A stretch of 64,000 nucleotides of DNA, from the NCBI GenBank assembly GCA_910586925.1, contig CAJUKG010000004.1, forward strand, positions 124,001 to 188,000, given 5' to 3'. This document shows positions 17,694 to 26,517 of this stretch, in pieces. Each line of letters begins with the position of its first letter. Position 1 is the stretch's first letter. The translations under genes and the position numbers were made by a program. This DNA is from an uncultured Christensenellaceae bacterium (GTDB lineage: Bacteria > Bacillota > Clostridia > Christensenellales > Pumilibacteraceae). A model generated the notes under the pieces. That model was not told where the DNA came from, ran no database searches, and saw only the letters and a program-made list of their open reading frames with translations.

Positions 17694-17802
17694 ATTTGAT
17701 AAGTTCGACTTTGTTTGCTGTCAGTCCACCATAACAGGGGTATACGCACACCTCTCGGTACAAGAAATCGCGCTCGCGGTTTCTTTTTCTTTTGCGCTTT
17801 TA

Positions 17803-18147
17803 TTATCGTATTCTGTTTTTATCGCCCCATTCGCACATACCGTCTAAAATAGGCATTAACGATTTACCGCGTTCGGATAAACTATACTCCACTTTGGGCG
17901 GAATTTGCGGATATTCTTTACGAATGATAAGACCGTCGCTTTCAAGTTCTTTTAGCGATAGGCTCAATGTTTTGTACGATATACCTTTAATATAGCGTTG
18001 TAACTCGTTATAGCGTACAATTTCAAATTCCATAAGTGTATATAATATGGTCATTTTATATTTACCGCTTATAAGAGAAAGCGTATAACTAAACCCCGTA
18101 TCGCATAATTTTTCGGAAGCGATGCAACGTGCTTTATTGAATTCCAT
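17803..18147 (-). CDS. HxlR-family transcriptional regulator
   Basis: Winged-helix DNA-binding protein of 114 aa. The typical HxlR body is visible: FSYTLSLISGKYKMTILYTL, then GISYKTLSLSLKELESDGLI as the recognition region, then RKEYPQIPPKVEYSLSERG as the wing. Two cysteines near the N terminus (ARCIASEKLC) could sense oxidants or electrophiles, as known for several HxlR proteins. It is divergent from an NTF2-like gene and a flavoprotein gene, and two palindromes lie between, so it probably controls them and itself. Confidence 0.88.
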   Translation of the reverse strand: MEFNKARCIASEKLCDTGFSYTLSLISGKYKMTILYTLMEFEIVRYNELQRYIKGISYKTLSLSLKELESDGLIIRKEYPQIPPKVEYSLSERGKSLMPILDGMCEWGDKNRIR

Positions 18148-18182
18148 TTCGACCTCTTTTACACTCTACTTTTTGTTAGTAT

Positions 18183-18231
18183 CGCACTTTATTGTGCGTA
18201 CTTGACAAAAATATTATACTGCAATATAATA
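18183..18231 (+). promoter_or_regulatory. Promoter with two palindromes, probable HxlR operator
   Basis: Perfect TTGACA (18202-18207) and TATAAT (18225-18230) with a 17-bp spacer. CGCAC-N6-GTGCG (18183-18198) lies just upstream of -35, and TATTATA-N6-TATAATA (18212-18231) covers the spacer and -10. The gap is shared with the divergent HxlR gene. Confidence 0.7.
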
Positions 18232-18263
18232 AATATGTCAATAAATTTTTCGGGAGGTTCTCT

Positions 18264-18644
18264 ATGAGAGACACAATTAAAGAATACGAAGCAGTAGAAC
18301 AGGCGGCTATGAAATTTGTAAAAAGCGTAGCGGAAGGCAACAGCAAGTATGCAAAAGAACTGTTTATCGACGAAGCGGTGCTTTTCGGGTATCTTGACGG
18401 CAAACTCGAGCACGGCTCTATAGAACAGTTTTATCATAATGTCGATACTGTTTCGGGCGGCAAAAACTTCAAGGCAAAAGTTGACGTACTGTTCGTCGAA
18501 GAAACGCTTGCGGTTGTTCGCGTACTCGAAGAAGGTTGGGGTAACAGAATAGATTTTACCGACGTGCTTTTGCTTTTGAAAATGGACGGCGAATGGAAAT
18601 GCGTTGCAAAGGCGTATAACCAAAATTCAAACACAATTCAATAA
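18264..18644 (+). CDS. NTF2-like (lumazine-binding/SnoaL-type) protein
   Basis: Cytoplasmic protein of 126 aa with the cone-shaped NTF2-like fold: an N-terminal helix (EYEAVEQAAMKFVKSVAEGN), the turn DEAVLFGYLDGKLEHGS, then strands FKAKVDVLFVEETLAVVRV and DVLLLLKMDGEWKCVAKAY. It resembles the putative lumazine-binding family. Substrate unknown. The start at 18264 has GGGAGG 8 bp upstream; a longer frame would begin inside the promoter. It is followed 20 bp later by a flavoprotein gene, and the pair is divergent from HxlR. Confidence 0.75.
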   Translation: MRDTIKEYEAVEQAAMKFVKSVAEGNSKYAKELFIDEAVLFGYLDGKLEHGSIEQFYHNVDTVSGGKNFKAKVDVLFVEETLAVVRVLEEGWGNRIDFTDVLLLLKMDGEWKCVAKAYNQNSNTIQ

Positions 18645-18664
18645 TAAATTCAAGAGGTTGCATT

Positions 18665-19210
18665 ATGAAAAAGAATATTGTAGTTATTACGGGAAGTCCG
18701 AGAAAGAACGGAAACAGTTTTGCTATGACCGACGCTTTTATTAAGGCGGCACAAGCAAAAGGACATAATGTTGAAAGATTCGATGCCGCATTTATGAAAA
18801 TCGGCGGTTGCCATGCTTGCGAAACTTGCTTTAAGACGGGAAAAGCGTGTTCGTTTGACGACGATTTTAATTTAATAGCACCCGCTATCGAAAAAGCGGA
18901 CGTCGTGGTATTTACAATGCCTGTTTATTGGTATTCCATACCCGCGCAGATCAAAGGCGTTATAGACAGAATTTTCTCTTTGGTAGTCGGCGGCAAAGAC
19001 GTTTCCGGCAAGGAGTGTGCTTTGATTACTTGTTGCGAAGAAGATGATTTATCCGTTATGGACGGCGTTCGTGTTCCTATCGAGCGTTCCGCCGCGCTTT
19101 TGAAATGGAAAATGGTCGGAGAGGTTTTAATTCCGAGCGTTCTTAATGTCGGCGATATTGATAAAACCGACGGCGTCCGAAAAGCCGTTGCGCTTGTCGA
19201 TATGCTGTAA
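18665..19210 (+). CDS. Iron-sulfur flavoprotein / NAD(P)H-dependent FMN reductase
   Basis: Flavodoxin-fold redox protein of 181 aa. The FMN phosphate loop is ITGSPRKNGNSF near the N terminus. A compact cysteine motif, CHACETCFKTGKAC (Cx2Cx2Cx6C), matches the 4Fe-4S motif of archaeal and clostridial iron-sulfur flavoproteins, and MPVYWYSIPAQIKGVIDR is the flavin-ring loop. It may reduce quinones, oxygen or electrophiles, in keeping with the HxlR regulator next door. The start has AAGAGG upstream. Physiological substrate unknown. Confidence 0.85.
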   Translation: MKKNIVVITGSPRKNGNSFAMTDAFIKAAQAKGHNVERFDAAFMKIGGCHACETCFKTGKACSFDDDFNLIAPAIEKADVVVFTMPVYWYSIPAQIKGVIDRIFSLVVGGKDVSGKECALITCCEEDDLSVMDGVRVPIERSAALLKWKMVGEVLIPSVLNVGDIDKTDGVRKAVALVDML

Positions 19211-19297
19211 ATACTTTAATAGATAATGACTGAAAACGGGAAACACCTATAATGAAATGCACCCGAAAAGTCGGTCAAAAATAACTCCATGCTGGTG

Positions 19298-19326
19298 AAT
19301 GAGTTCGGTATTGTACCGGACTCATT
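19298..19326 (+). terminator. Hairpin downstream of the flavoprotein gene
   Basis: AATGAGTTCGGTA (19298-19310) pairs with 19314-19326 through 13 positions with one wobble; the loop is 3 nt. There is no clear U-run. The rest of 19211-19523 holds no gene I can support. Confidence 0.4.
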
Positions 19327-19523
19327 CCGTTTAGAATGGAAAATTTCTCTCCCTGTTTCGATAGAAAGTAATTTAGATTTATTTTCGGACAAGTACATTA
19401 GAATTTTATCCGACGGATGTGCTCGCATTTCTTTCATTCCCGAATAGACAAGCGTATCGCTCTATTGCGATCTTTCCGCTATCCCGTCAAAAAATGTCCT
19501 GTAATCAACGATATGCTATATGC

Positions 19524-19552
19524 TTGAAAAATCGGAACGTATATGTTATAAT
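19524..19552 (+). promoter_or_regulatory. Promoter of the 19664 gene
   Basis: TTGAAA (19524-19529), 17-bp spacer, TATAAT (19547-19552); leader about 105 nt. Confidence 0.65.
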
Positions 19553-19663
19553 ATATTTACTTTGACACACGGCGAACCGCGATCTCGCGTGCGATGACAT
19601 GGCGAAAGAAAATACCGTTCGTCCGAAAAATTCAAAACGTTTCCATATTCTCGGGAGGTAAAA

Positions 19664-20821
19664 ATGAAAAACAACGAAGCAACCGAAGCGGTCGGAGAAC
19701 TGCTGAACACGATCTCCGAGATCGACGACTACGGCGAAGCCGCACCGCTTTTGCACTTACTGAACAACGTCGCGAGCGAGCTTGACGACAACTCCGCCGC
19801 GTTCGGGTCGATAGTCGAATTTGCGGTGAGTCGAGCGGAGAAACTGATACGCGAACTGCCCGACGTCACCGACGAGCACCGACGCGACGACATTTTCGGG
19901 TACGTTTCGCTGCTGCTCAAAAATTACGATCATGCCGTCGAGCACGGAGCCGATCTGCACCAAGGCGACGCCGAAATCATGAACACGCTTCGCGGCATGG
20001 CGGACGCCGAGCATCTTATCGAGCGCACCGTATTCGATACGTTCGAACCCGATCCGCCCGCAGAAAGCGGCATATCCGAGATCGTCGCGCTCCGCAAAAC
20101 GTTCACCACCGACTTCCAAGCGGGCAGGCTGATCGTCGGACTTCTTCACTACTCCGAAAAATTCGACGTGCTCTCCGCACAGTCCCGCGCCGAACTTGCG
20201 ACGCTTGCCAACGGCGAGCTTGCTCGGCTATTATCGCTTTCGGAACTTACGGGCGACGCGATCGACGCGCTCGAAGTGTGCGTCGACCTATGCGGACACC
20301 TGCCGACAAACGATACTCTCCCCATGCTCGACAAAGCGATCAAGCTCGGGCGCAGCAATATCGGCTACTATGCGGCATCGTCCGTTCTCAAGCTCGGCGG
20401 CGCGCTCGCACCTGAAAGCATTGTCGCACTAATGCGCGACATCGAATACGCCGATCTTACATACAGTCTTGTTCGCAAGCACAAACTCGCGGAGATCGAC
20501 GCGCGCATCCCGCCCGAACTGAAAACACCCGAGTATCTTGCCGAGAGCGATCTCGTACACTGGCTCACCTACCCCACGGAACTCGGTCGCAAGCCCGACG
20601 AGATAGAACTTATCGGCAAAGTAAAATCTCACGGCGAACCGTACTACGTATTCAAATACAAATCGGCATCGGACACGCTCGCCGACGAGGACAAAAACGT
20701 TTGGCTTATCGGCTGGGCAAACGACAACGGCGGCACGTTCAGCGAATTCGAGCACCTTTCCGATTACGAGGGCGCGACGCCCGAAAAAACGCTCAAAACG
20801 ATCAAGAAGAAATGCCTGTAA
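19664..20821 (+). CDS. Hypothetical protein, helical-repeat-like
   Basis: Protein of 385 aa, acidic, without signal peptide or membrane helix, so cytoplasmic. Residues about 1-280 are a series of amphipathic helices (for example AAPLLHLLNNVASELDD and IGYYAASSVLKLGGALAPES), which resembles HEAT- or Sel1-like solenoids without a clean repeat. The C-terminal 100 residues look more beta-rich (EPYYVFKYKSAS, VWLIGWANDNGG). It stands alone between a promoter and a strong terminator. GGGAGG supports the start. Function not recognised; a scaffold or regulator is a guess. Confidence 0.7.
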   Translation: MKNNEATEAVGELLNTISEIDDYGEAAPLLHLLNNVASELDDNSAAFGSIVEFAVSRAEKLIRELPDVTDEHRRDDIFGYVSLLLKNYDHAVEHGADLHQGDAEIMNTLRGMADAEHLIERTVFDTFEPDPPAESGISEIVALRKTFTTDFQAGRLIVGLLHYSEKFDVLSAQSRAELATLANGELARLLSLSELTGDAIDALEVCVDLCGHLPTNDTLPMLDKAIKLGRSNIGYYAASSVLKLGGALAPESIVALMRDIEYADLTYSLVRKHKLAEIDARIPPELKTPEYLAESDLVHWLTYPTELGRKPDEIELIGKVKSHGEPYYVFKYKSASDTLADEDKNVWLIGWANDNGGTFSEFEHLSDYEGATPEKTLKTIKKKCL

Positions 20822-20856
20822 TTATTCCTCGTTTCAAACGTATAAACGACGACATG

Positions 20857-20895
20857 AAAAATCCCTTCGCGAGTTCGGTCCCGCGAAGGGATTTT
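20857..20895. terminator. Bidirectional rho-independent terminator
   Basis: A 13-bp or longer stem (AAATCCCTTCGCG with CGCGAAGGGATTT), 10-nt loop and T-rich 3' side lie between two convergent genes. Confidence 0.85.
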
Positions 20896-20916
20896 TAATC
20901 TTCCTTTTTTATTTTT

Positions 20917-23775
20917 CTATTCCGCCGATTTTTCCCACACGGCGTACAGCGTCGCGCCGTCGGGCGCGGACACGAGTTCTTCCGCCGCATAAACCGCTTC
21001 GCCGCCGTCAGTTGTCGCCCACCCGACGAAAGCATATCCGTCGCGAACGGGCGGACCGACAAACACTTTTTCATTGACGTTAACTATATTCGTTTCCGTT
21101 TTCGTCACCGAAACGACATGACTTTTATCTTGCGAAAGCGTCGCGCCGTACACCGTCGGGCAGTACGAAGCATTCCAACGGGTGTTCCAGCCCTCACCGT
21201 CTTTATCGCTCTCGACGTACACGGTAAGATCGTTACAGCCGTAAAACACATAAGCGTCCATCGTTTCGAGCGTCGCGGGCAGTATCACGCTCTTGAGCGC
21301 GGTGCCGCGGAAAGCCTGTTTGCCGAGCGACCGCACTTTCTCGGACAGAACGACCGTTTCGAGCGACTTGCAACCGCCGAACGCATAATCTCCGATCGTC
21401 GTCACGCCGCCGAGTTCGAGCGATTTCAAACCCTCGCAGTTATAGAACGCGTATTTTTCCACTGCCGCGACACTGTTCGGGAGCGCGACCGCCTCGAGCG
21501 CGGCACAGCCGTAAAACGCACGTTCTCCCACCGTTTCGACATTCGCGCCGAATTTCACCGATTTCAAGTTTTCGCAGCGATAGAACATACGCGTCGGCAA
21601 GGTTTTAAGCCCGTCGCCAATACTCACCGATCTCAACGATACGAAATGCGAAAACGCCTTTTCGCCCACCGTCGTTACGCCGTTCCCTATCTCGAGCGTA
21701 CGCGCGCCGTACAGTTTCGTTTCGCCCGATTCCTCGTCGTATTCCTCCGCGCCGCAACCGTAGAAAGCGAACGCGCCGATTTCTTTCACTGCGGCGGGGA
21801 TCGTAAAGCTCGCATTCTCCTGATCGCCGTCCGCACATTTCTCCGTGCCGAGCATGTTGCACTTATAGAACGCCGAGCGACCTATATACTCGACGCCGAC
21901 GGGCAAGCCGTCTATAGCGAGCATATGACAGTTATAGAAAGTGTAATCTTCTATACGCTTCAATCCCTCGGGCAGCGTCACCGAAACCAAATTCGCACAG
22001 CCGCTGAACGCGCCGCGTCCTATGCTTTTCACGCTGTTAGGGATATTGACGACATCGAACTTCGCGTTCTGCAACGCGTAGACCGCTATGCCGACCGTGC
22101 CTTCCGCCACGTCGAGCGTGCCGCCTATATCCGGCTTGCAATCCACAAGCCAATTATCGGCGTACACCGCACCGCTCGAGCTTGCGAAAAGTCCGGTATT
22201 TCTGAACGTCCACGATCCGACTTTTTCCACCGTGTCGGGAATCGTTATCGTTGCGAGAAGCGTGCAACCGTAAAACGCGTTGTCGCGTATCTCTACGAGC
22301 GAACTTGCGCCAAGCTCGCCGTTCTTATATTCGCCGAGGTGCGCCGCGCGAAGTTTCACGCAGCCCGTGAACGCACGCTCGCCGAGCACGCGCACGCCGC
22401 TGCCGATAGCGACCGCGGTAAGCTCGGGACACCCCGCAAACGCGAAGCCGCCGATGATCTCGACGCTGTTCGGAATGACGAGCGTGTCGAGATTTTTACA
22501 CGCCGCGAAAGCATAGTCGGCAATTCCGCGCGGCATATTGCTCTTTAAGCTCGCCTCGTAAATCGCACCGCGTTGCGTCCTGACTTTGGGCGCAATGAAC
22601 CAATCGCCGATATACACCATGCTGTCCTCGGCGTTCCAAATGGCGGTATTGTAAAACGCGTCCGCGCCGATGCTTTCGAGTTTGTCGTCGAGGGTGACGG
22701 TGCCGAGGTTGGTGCAACCGCGGAACGCGCCTTCGCCCACCCGCCTCACGCTCTTGCCGAGCTTTATGTCGAGGATCAACGAACAGTTCGAAAATGCGTA
22801 ATTGCCTATATCTTCGAGCTTGTCGCCGAACGTGATGAACTTGACTTTCGTATTCGCGTAGAACGCGTTTTCGCCTATCGTCTTAAGCTCGCTGCCGAAA
22901 ACTATTTCCTCGGTGCGGGTACAGCCCGAAAACGCGTGATCGCCGATATATTGCAGGCTGTCGGGCAGTTTCAACGCGTCGAGCATTTCGCAGTTGATAA
23001 ACGCATTGTCGCTTATGCCGATAAGCGTGTTCGGGAACGTAATGTTCACGAGCGACCGACAGTTCGCGAACGCACTGCTCGGGATCTCCGCCACGCCGCT
23101 CGGTATGACTATATCCGAATCGAGCACGCGACAGCCCTGAAACGCCTTTTCTCCGATATACGTAACGTTCTCGGGGACGTTCGCGGCGGTGAGGAACGAG
23201 CAGTTATAGAACGCCTGATCGCCTATGCGCGTTATGTTCCCGCCGAGCGAGATCGCCGTAAGCTGAGTGCGGTTGGCGAACGCTCTGTCGCCCACTTGCG
23301 TGACGGGTTTGCCGCGGTAAGTGTCGGGAACGACGACGCTGCCCGTCGCACTGCCCATGCTCGAAACCTCGTACTCGGTGCGGTTGTTTATCAGTTTATA
23401 GGCAAGTCCTATCTCCGCTTCGCGGGTGAACTCGATTTCTTCCGACCAATCCGATTCGCCGTGCGTATCCTCGTTGCCGACGGCGCGAACGCGAATGGTA
23501 TAATCGCCCGCCGAAAGGCTTTCGAGCGAATACTTGTTTTGCCGCGAACTTTTCTCGTCGCCGTTTATGCTCACGCGATAGTACCGCGCGTTCGGCACGG
23601 CGCGCCAAGAAAGCTCGAGCGTGTCGCCGTTGACCGTAAGATTTTGCGGGCGCGGCAACGACGGCGTGCAACCGACGAGAAGAAGCACGATCGCGAGAAG
23701 TATCACCGCGACCGCCGCGACGGGAACGCCGAGCCTGCGCACTGTTTTTCTTTGTCGTAAAACGTTATTCGCCAT
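20917..23775 (-). CDS. BspA-type leucine-rich-repeat lipoprotein
   Basis: Predicted surface lipoprotein of 952 aa. The signal segment ends in a lipobox (LLLVGC, Cys 36). A fibronectin-III domain follows (PQNLTVNGDTLELSWRAV, about 42-120). Then come some twenty BspA/LRR_5 repeats of the form IGDxAFxxCxxLxxxxxPxxV (about 135-880), and a C-terminal Flg_new/InlB-type repeat (RDGYAFVGWATTDGG). BspA proteins act in adhesion or protein binding. I took the start at 23775 (MANNVLRQR) because it overlaps the stop of the VWA gene by 11 bp with GAGGGGCGG just before it, making it the last gene of the MoxR operon; that link is unusual for an LRR protein. Confidence 0.85.
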   Translation of the reverse strand: MANNVLRQRKTVRRLGVPVAAVAVILLAIVLLLVGCTPSLPRPQNLTVNGDTLELSWRAVPNARYYRVSINGDEKSSRQNKYSLESLSAGDYTIRVRAVGNEDTHGESDWSEEIEFTREAEIGLAYKLINNRTEYEVSSMGSATGSVVVPDTYRGKPVTQVGDRAFANRTQLTAISLGGNITRIGDQAFYNCSFLTAANVPENVTYIGEKAFQGCRVLDSDIVIPSGVAEIPSSAFANCRSLVNITFPNTLIGISDNAFINCEMLDALKLPDSLQYIGDHAFSGCTRTEEIVFGSELKTIGENAFYANTKVKFITFGDKLEDIGNYAFSNCSLILDIKLGKSVRRVGEGAFRGCTNLGTVTLDDKLESIGADAFYNTAIWNAEDSMVYIGDWFIAPKVRTQRGAIYEASLKSNMPRGIADYAFAACKNLDTLVIPNSVEIIGGFAFAGCPELTAVAIGSGVRVLGERAFTGCVKLRAAHLGEYKNGELGASSLVEIRDNAFYGCTLLATITIPDTVEKVGSWTFRNTGLFASSSGAVYADNWLVDCKPDIGGTLDVAEGTVGIAVYALQNAKFDVVNIPNSVKSIGRGAFSGCANLVSVTLPEGLKRIEDYTFYNCHMLAIDGLPVGVEYIGRSAFYKCNMLGTEKCADGDQENASFTIPAAVKEIGAFAFYGCGAEEYDEESGETKLYGARTLEIGNGVTTVGEKAFSHFVSLRSVSIGDGLKTLPTRMFYRCENLKSVKFGANVETVGERAFYGCAALEAVALPNSVAAVEKYAFYNCEGLKSLELGGVTTIGDYAFGGCKSLETVVLSEKVRSLGKQAFRGTALKSVILPATLETMDAYVFYGCNDLTVYVESDKDGEGWNTRWNASYCPTVYGATLSQDKSHVVSVTKTETNIVNVNEKVFVGPPVRDGYAFVGWATTDGGEAVYAAEELVSAPDGATLYAVWEKSAE

Positions 23776-26506
23776 CTCCGCCCCTCGCTTCCATTTCTTG
23801 TTTCGCCTTGCGGTCGCGGACAAGTTCGTGTATCCACTTGAACTTGAATTTGCGCACCGCCACGTCGAGCACGAACAGCACGATCGCGATTATAAGCATG
23901 ACGATACGCGGATCTGCCGTGCGGTGCACCGATTTCTCGAACGTTTCGAATACCGACAGCGAGTCGGTTACTATTTCGCCGCGTCCGCTCGTCGCGAGTG
24001 CCTCGAGGTACTCAAGCCCTATCGGCGAATCTTCGGGGAACGCATTATACTCCGCCGAGTACGAGAACGTGCGGTTGACCACGCGCTCGGACAGCACTTC
24101 GCCCGCCGCGTTCTTCTTTTGCACCGTTATTTCATACAGTCCGGGGCATGTTATTTCGATGCCGAACCGCGTATAGCCGTCGGATGCGGTAACGCGCACG
24201 GGCTGTCGAGAATAGAACTCGATAGCTTCTTTGCTCTTGGGCGTGACGGTGACAGACACCGTGTCCGTTTCTTCGAGCGGCGTGTACACGTTCATATCGG
24301 TGGTGTAGTTGTCGTTCTTGAACGTAAGTTCTATATCCGAGAGATTTATCTCCTGCGTGGGGAACAGCCCCGACAGCACGTTTTTGATAAACCGCTTGCC
24401 CGTATCCGACTGCAGGAAATCCCCCGCCCATTCGTCGGTGAGATTGCTCATAAAACTGCCGACCGTTCCGTTGCCGTACTTCCACTGCGCGTAGATCGGC
24501 ACGAACTCGCCGACGAGCGGCGCGACCGCGCCGTTACGGAGCGTAGTGCCGTAATAGCCCTTGAACGGCAGTTTATCGAGTTCGGGTTGAGTTATGCCGG
24601 TGACCGCCGACGTTATCTCGTTGATGCGCAGGGTGAACTCCTCGCCGTACTTGATTTCGGAAACGATATTATCTTCAAAATCTTTTTGTATCGCGTCAGA
24701 AATACTCGAACCCAAGACCGACGCGTCATAGAACGTGCCGCCGCCGAGCTTGCACGCTTCGTCCATCAGCGTTTTATAATTGCCGTAGCATCCGACGCCG
24801 ACAATGGAAAGAGTAATGCCCTTCTTTCTGTTTTCCTCGATGAGTTTCGTATAAAGTTTGACGTCCTCGTCGTCGACGACGCCGTCGGTGACCATTATCA
24901 TATGCCGCCGCGCGACGTCCGCCGCCGCGAGCGCGGATCCCGCTTTGGAAATCGCATTGGTGAATACCGTGCCGCCGCTGCCGTCGTCGGGAATGGCGTT
25001 TATCGCCTCCTGTATTTTGATCTTCTGCGAAACGGGCAGAACTTGCACTTCTTCGCTCGCGTCCTCGGAGAACGTCATTACGCCGCAATAGTCGCGCGAA
25101 GTGAGCGCGTCGAGTACCGCGTGCGCGCCACGCTTCGCCTGCGGAACGGCGGAGGACATGGAACCCGACGTATCGACGACTATCATCACCGCGACGGGCG
25201 GGGTGTAGTCGATCACGCGCACGGGCAACATTTGCTGATACAGCGTGCCTTGCATGTCGCGGCGCAGATACGCGTGCGGCACGATCTCGCCGTTTTCGTT
25301 CTTGTCGGGATTGCCGCCGACGGTGAACATGCCGCCGCCCAAATCGTTCACGTACACATTGAGCATTTCAAAAAACTCGGGCTTCATGTCTTTATTCGCG
25401 ATATTGACAAGCACGACTTGATCGTACTCGCAAAATTCCTCGACGCTTTTCGGGAGTTTATCGACGTCCGCCGCCGCGTTCATCACCGTGACTTCCATGC
25501 CGAATTCCTCGCTCTCGAGAAGTTCGCAAAGCGGCTCGGACTCACCGAGGTCTTTTTCCACCACGAGCACGCGATTGAACACATTCATGTACATGTACGA
25601 AAAATAGCTGTTGTTCTGCTCCACGGTGTCGCCGTCCGCGTTCTTCACCGAGAGCGCGAAACTCAATTCGTGCAAACCCTCTTTGTCGAACGTATGCGGG
25701 ATATTTATAGCCTGCAAGCCTTTCGTAAGCTCGCGAACGATCGCGGGGTCGGGCACGCCGTTGTCGGACAGCGTTATCGAAACGTCGTTGTCCTTGCCGC
25801 CGACATTGCTTTGCAAAATCAACCGAATATTCACCGTTTCGCCCACTACGACGTTGCGGTCGGGAGTTTCCGCACCCACTATCTGAACTTCGTCGAACTC
25901 GTCGCCGAGAAGGGGCACGACGTCCACTTTCGTGCCGTTCGCGGCGATGCCGCGAATGACCGAAAACGCGTTGCCGTCCGTTTCTATACCGTCGGACAAG
26001 AGCACTATTTTAGCCGATTCGGGACGGGAAAGCAGTCCGCTCGCGTACGTGAGTGCTGCGGCGATATCCGTCGCGCTCGTGTCCGGTTCGTCCGACGCGA
26101 GGTACTCGCGATAGACTTTCGCGGAATCGTTGGAAAGCTCGGCGGCGTACAGCTGATCGTAACCGAACTTGACGACGCCGACGCGGTAATTCGACCCGCA
26201 GTCGTTGATCACTTCTTCTATGAACTTGTCGCGGTCGTCCGCTCTGTCCCTGCCCGAGAACGACGAATCGACCACTATAAGCAACTCGTTTTCGGTATTG
26301 GGCAGGTCGTAAGAGAACGTGATGCCCGAAACGAGTGTGACGCACAGCACCATTACCACCATGTGCAACACGACCGAAATAACGCGGTTTCGGGTACGGC
26401 GGTAGCGTTTTTGCATGCGCAAATACGGCAACAGCGTAAGAGCTATTGCGGGTATCAAAAGCAGAAGAAGCCACGGATATTCGAAGTTTATTTGAAAGTT
26501 CGTCAT
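23765..26506 (-). CDS. Membrane VWA-domain protein (BatB-like)
   Basis: Protein of 913 aa with two N-terminal membrane helices (YPWLLLLLIPAIALTLLPYL and ISVVLHMVVMVLCVTLVSGI). A first, partly degenerate VWA-like domain follows (LLIVVDSSFSG, about 65-200), then a region of beta-rich domains, and a second full VWA domain with the metal-ion site DTSGSMSS (about 450) and MVTDGVVDDEDV. A C-terminal helix near 890-910 is followed by a charged tail. BatA/BatB-type proteins work with MoxR ATPases in envelope or complex assembly. The start at 26506 has GGAGATAGGATA upstream, 11 bp after the previous gene's stop. Confidence 0.85.
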   Translation of the reverse strand: MTNFQINFEYPWLLLLLIPAIALTLLPYLRMQKRYRRTRNRVISVVLHMVVMVLCVTLVSGITFSYDLPNTENELLIVVDSSFSGRDRADDRDKFIEEVINDCGSNYRVGVVKFGYDQLYAAELSNDSAKVYREYLASDEPDTSATDIAAALTYASGLLSRPESAKIVLLSDGIETDGNAFSVIRGIAANGTKVDVVPLLGDEFDEVQIVGAETPDRNVVVGETVNIRLILQSNVGGKDNDVSITLSDNGVPDPAIVRELTKGLQAINIPHTFDKEGLHELSFALSVKNADGDTVEQNNSYFSYMYMNVFNRVLVVEKDLGESEPLCELLESEEFGMEVTVMNAAADVDKLPKSVEEFCEYDQVVLVNIANKDMKPEFFEMLNVYVNDLGGGMFTVGGNPDKNENGEIVPHAYLRRDMQGTLYQQMLPVRVIDYTPPVAVMIVVDTSGSMSSAVPQAKRGAHAVLDALTSRDYCGVMTFSEDASEEVQVLPVSQKIKIQEAINAIPDDGSGGTVFTNAISKAGSALAAADVARRHMIMVTDGVVDDEDVKLYTKLIEENRKKGITLSIVGVGCYGNYKTLMDEACKLGGGTFYDASVLGSSISDAIQKDFEDNIVSEIKYGEEFTLRINEITSAVTGITQPELDKLPFKGYYGTTLRNGAVAPLVGEFVPIYAQWKYGNGTVGSFMSNLTDEWAGDFLQSDTGKRFIKNVLSGLFPTQEINLSDIELTFKNDNYTTDMNVYTPLEETDTVSVTVTPKSKEAIEFYSRQPVRVTASDGYTRFGIEITCPGLYEITVQKKNAAGEVLSERVVNRTFSYSAEYNAFPEDSPIGLEYLEALATSGRGEIVTDSLSVFETFEKSVHRTADPRIVMLIIAIVLFVLDVAVRKFKFKWIHELVRDRKAKQEMEARGGDGE

Positions 26507-26517
26507 TATCCTATCTC

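Larger units (their letters stand above)
9345..17760. mobile_element. Probable integrative element carrying R-M and AbiH
   Basis: An AT-rich block starts right after tRNA-Ala and contains a large serine recombinase, an HUH Rep protein, a structured non-coding region, an endonuclease/methyltransferase pair with an AbrB-like protein, two genes of mobile-element type and AbiH. Flanking genes are much more GC-rich. No relaxase or conjugation genes were seen, so it looks like a small integrative (perhaps mobilizable or Rep-dependent) element. Ends are approximate: I could not find a convincing att repeat, and serine recombinases may leave only a 2-bp core. Confidence 0.6.

Noticed and set aside
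9337..17732. Possible att repeat (TCCACCA at 9337-9344 and near 17728)
   Set aside because: Only 7 bp match, expected by chance, and serine recombinases do not need long att repeats. Element borders are left approximate.
19216..19437. 73-codon minus-strand frame
   Set aside because: No ribosome site, no recognisable domain, and it overlaps a strong hairpin at 19298-19326. Treated as non-coding.
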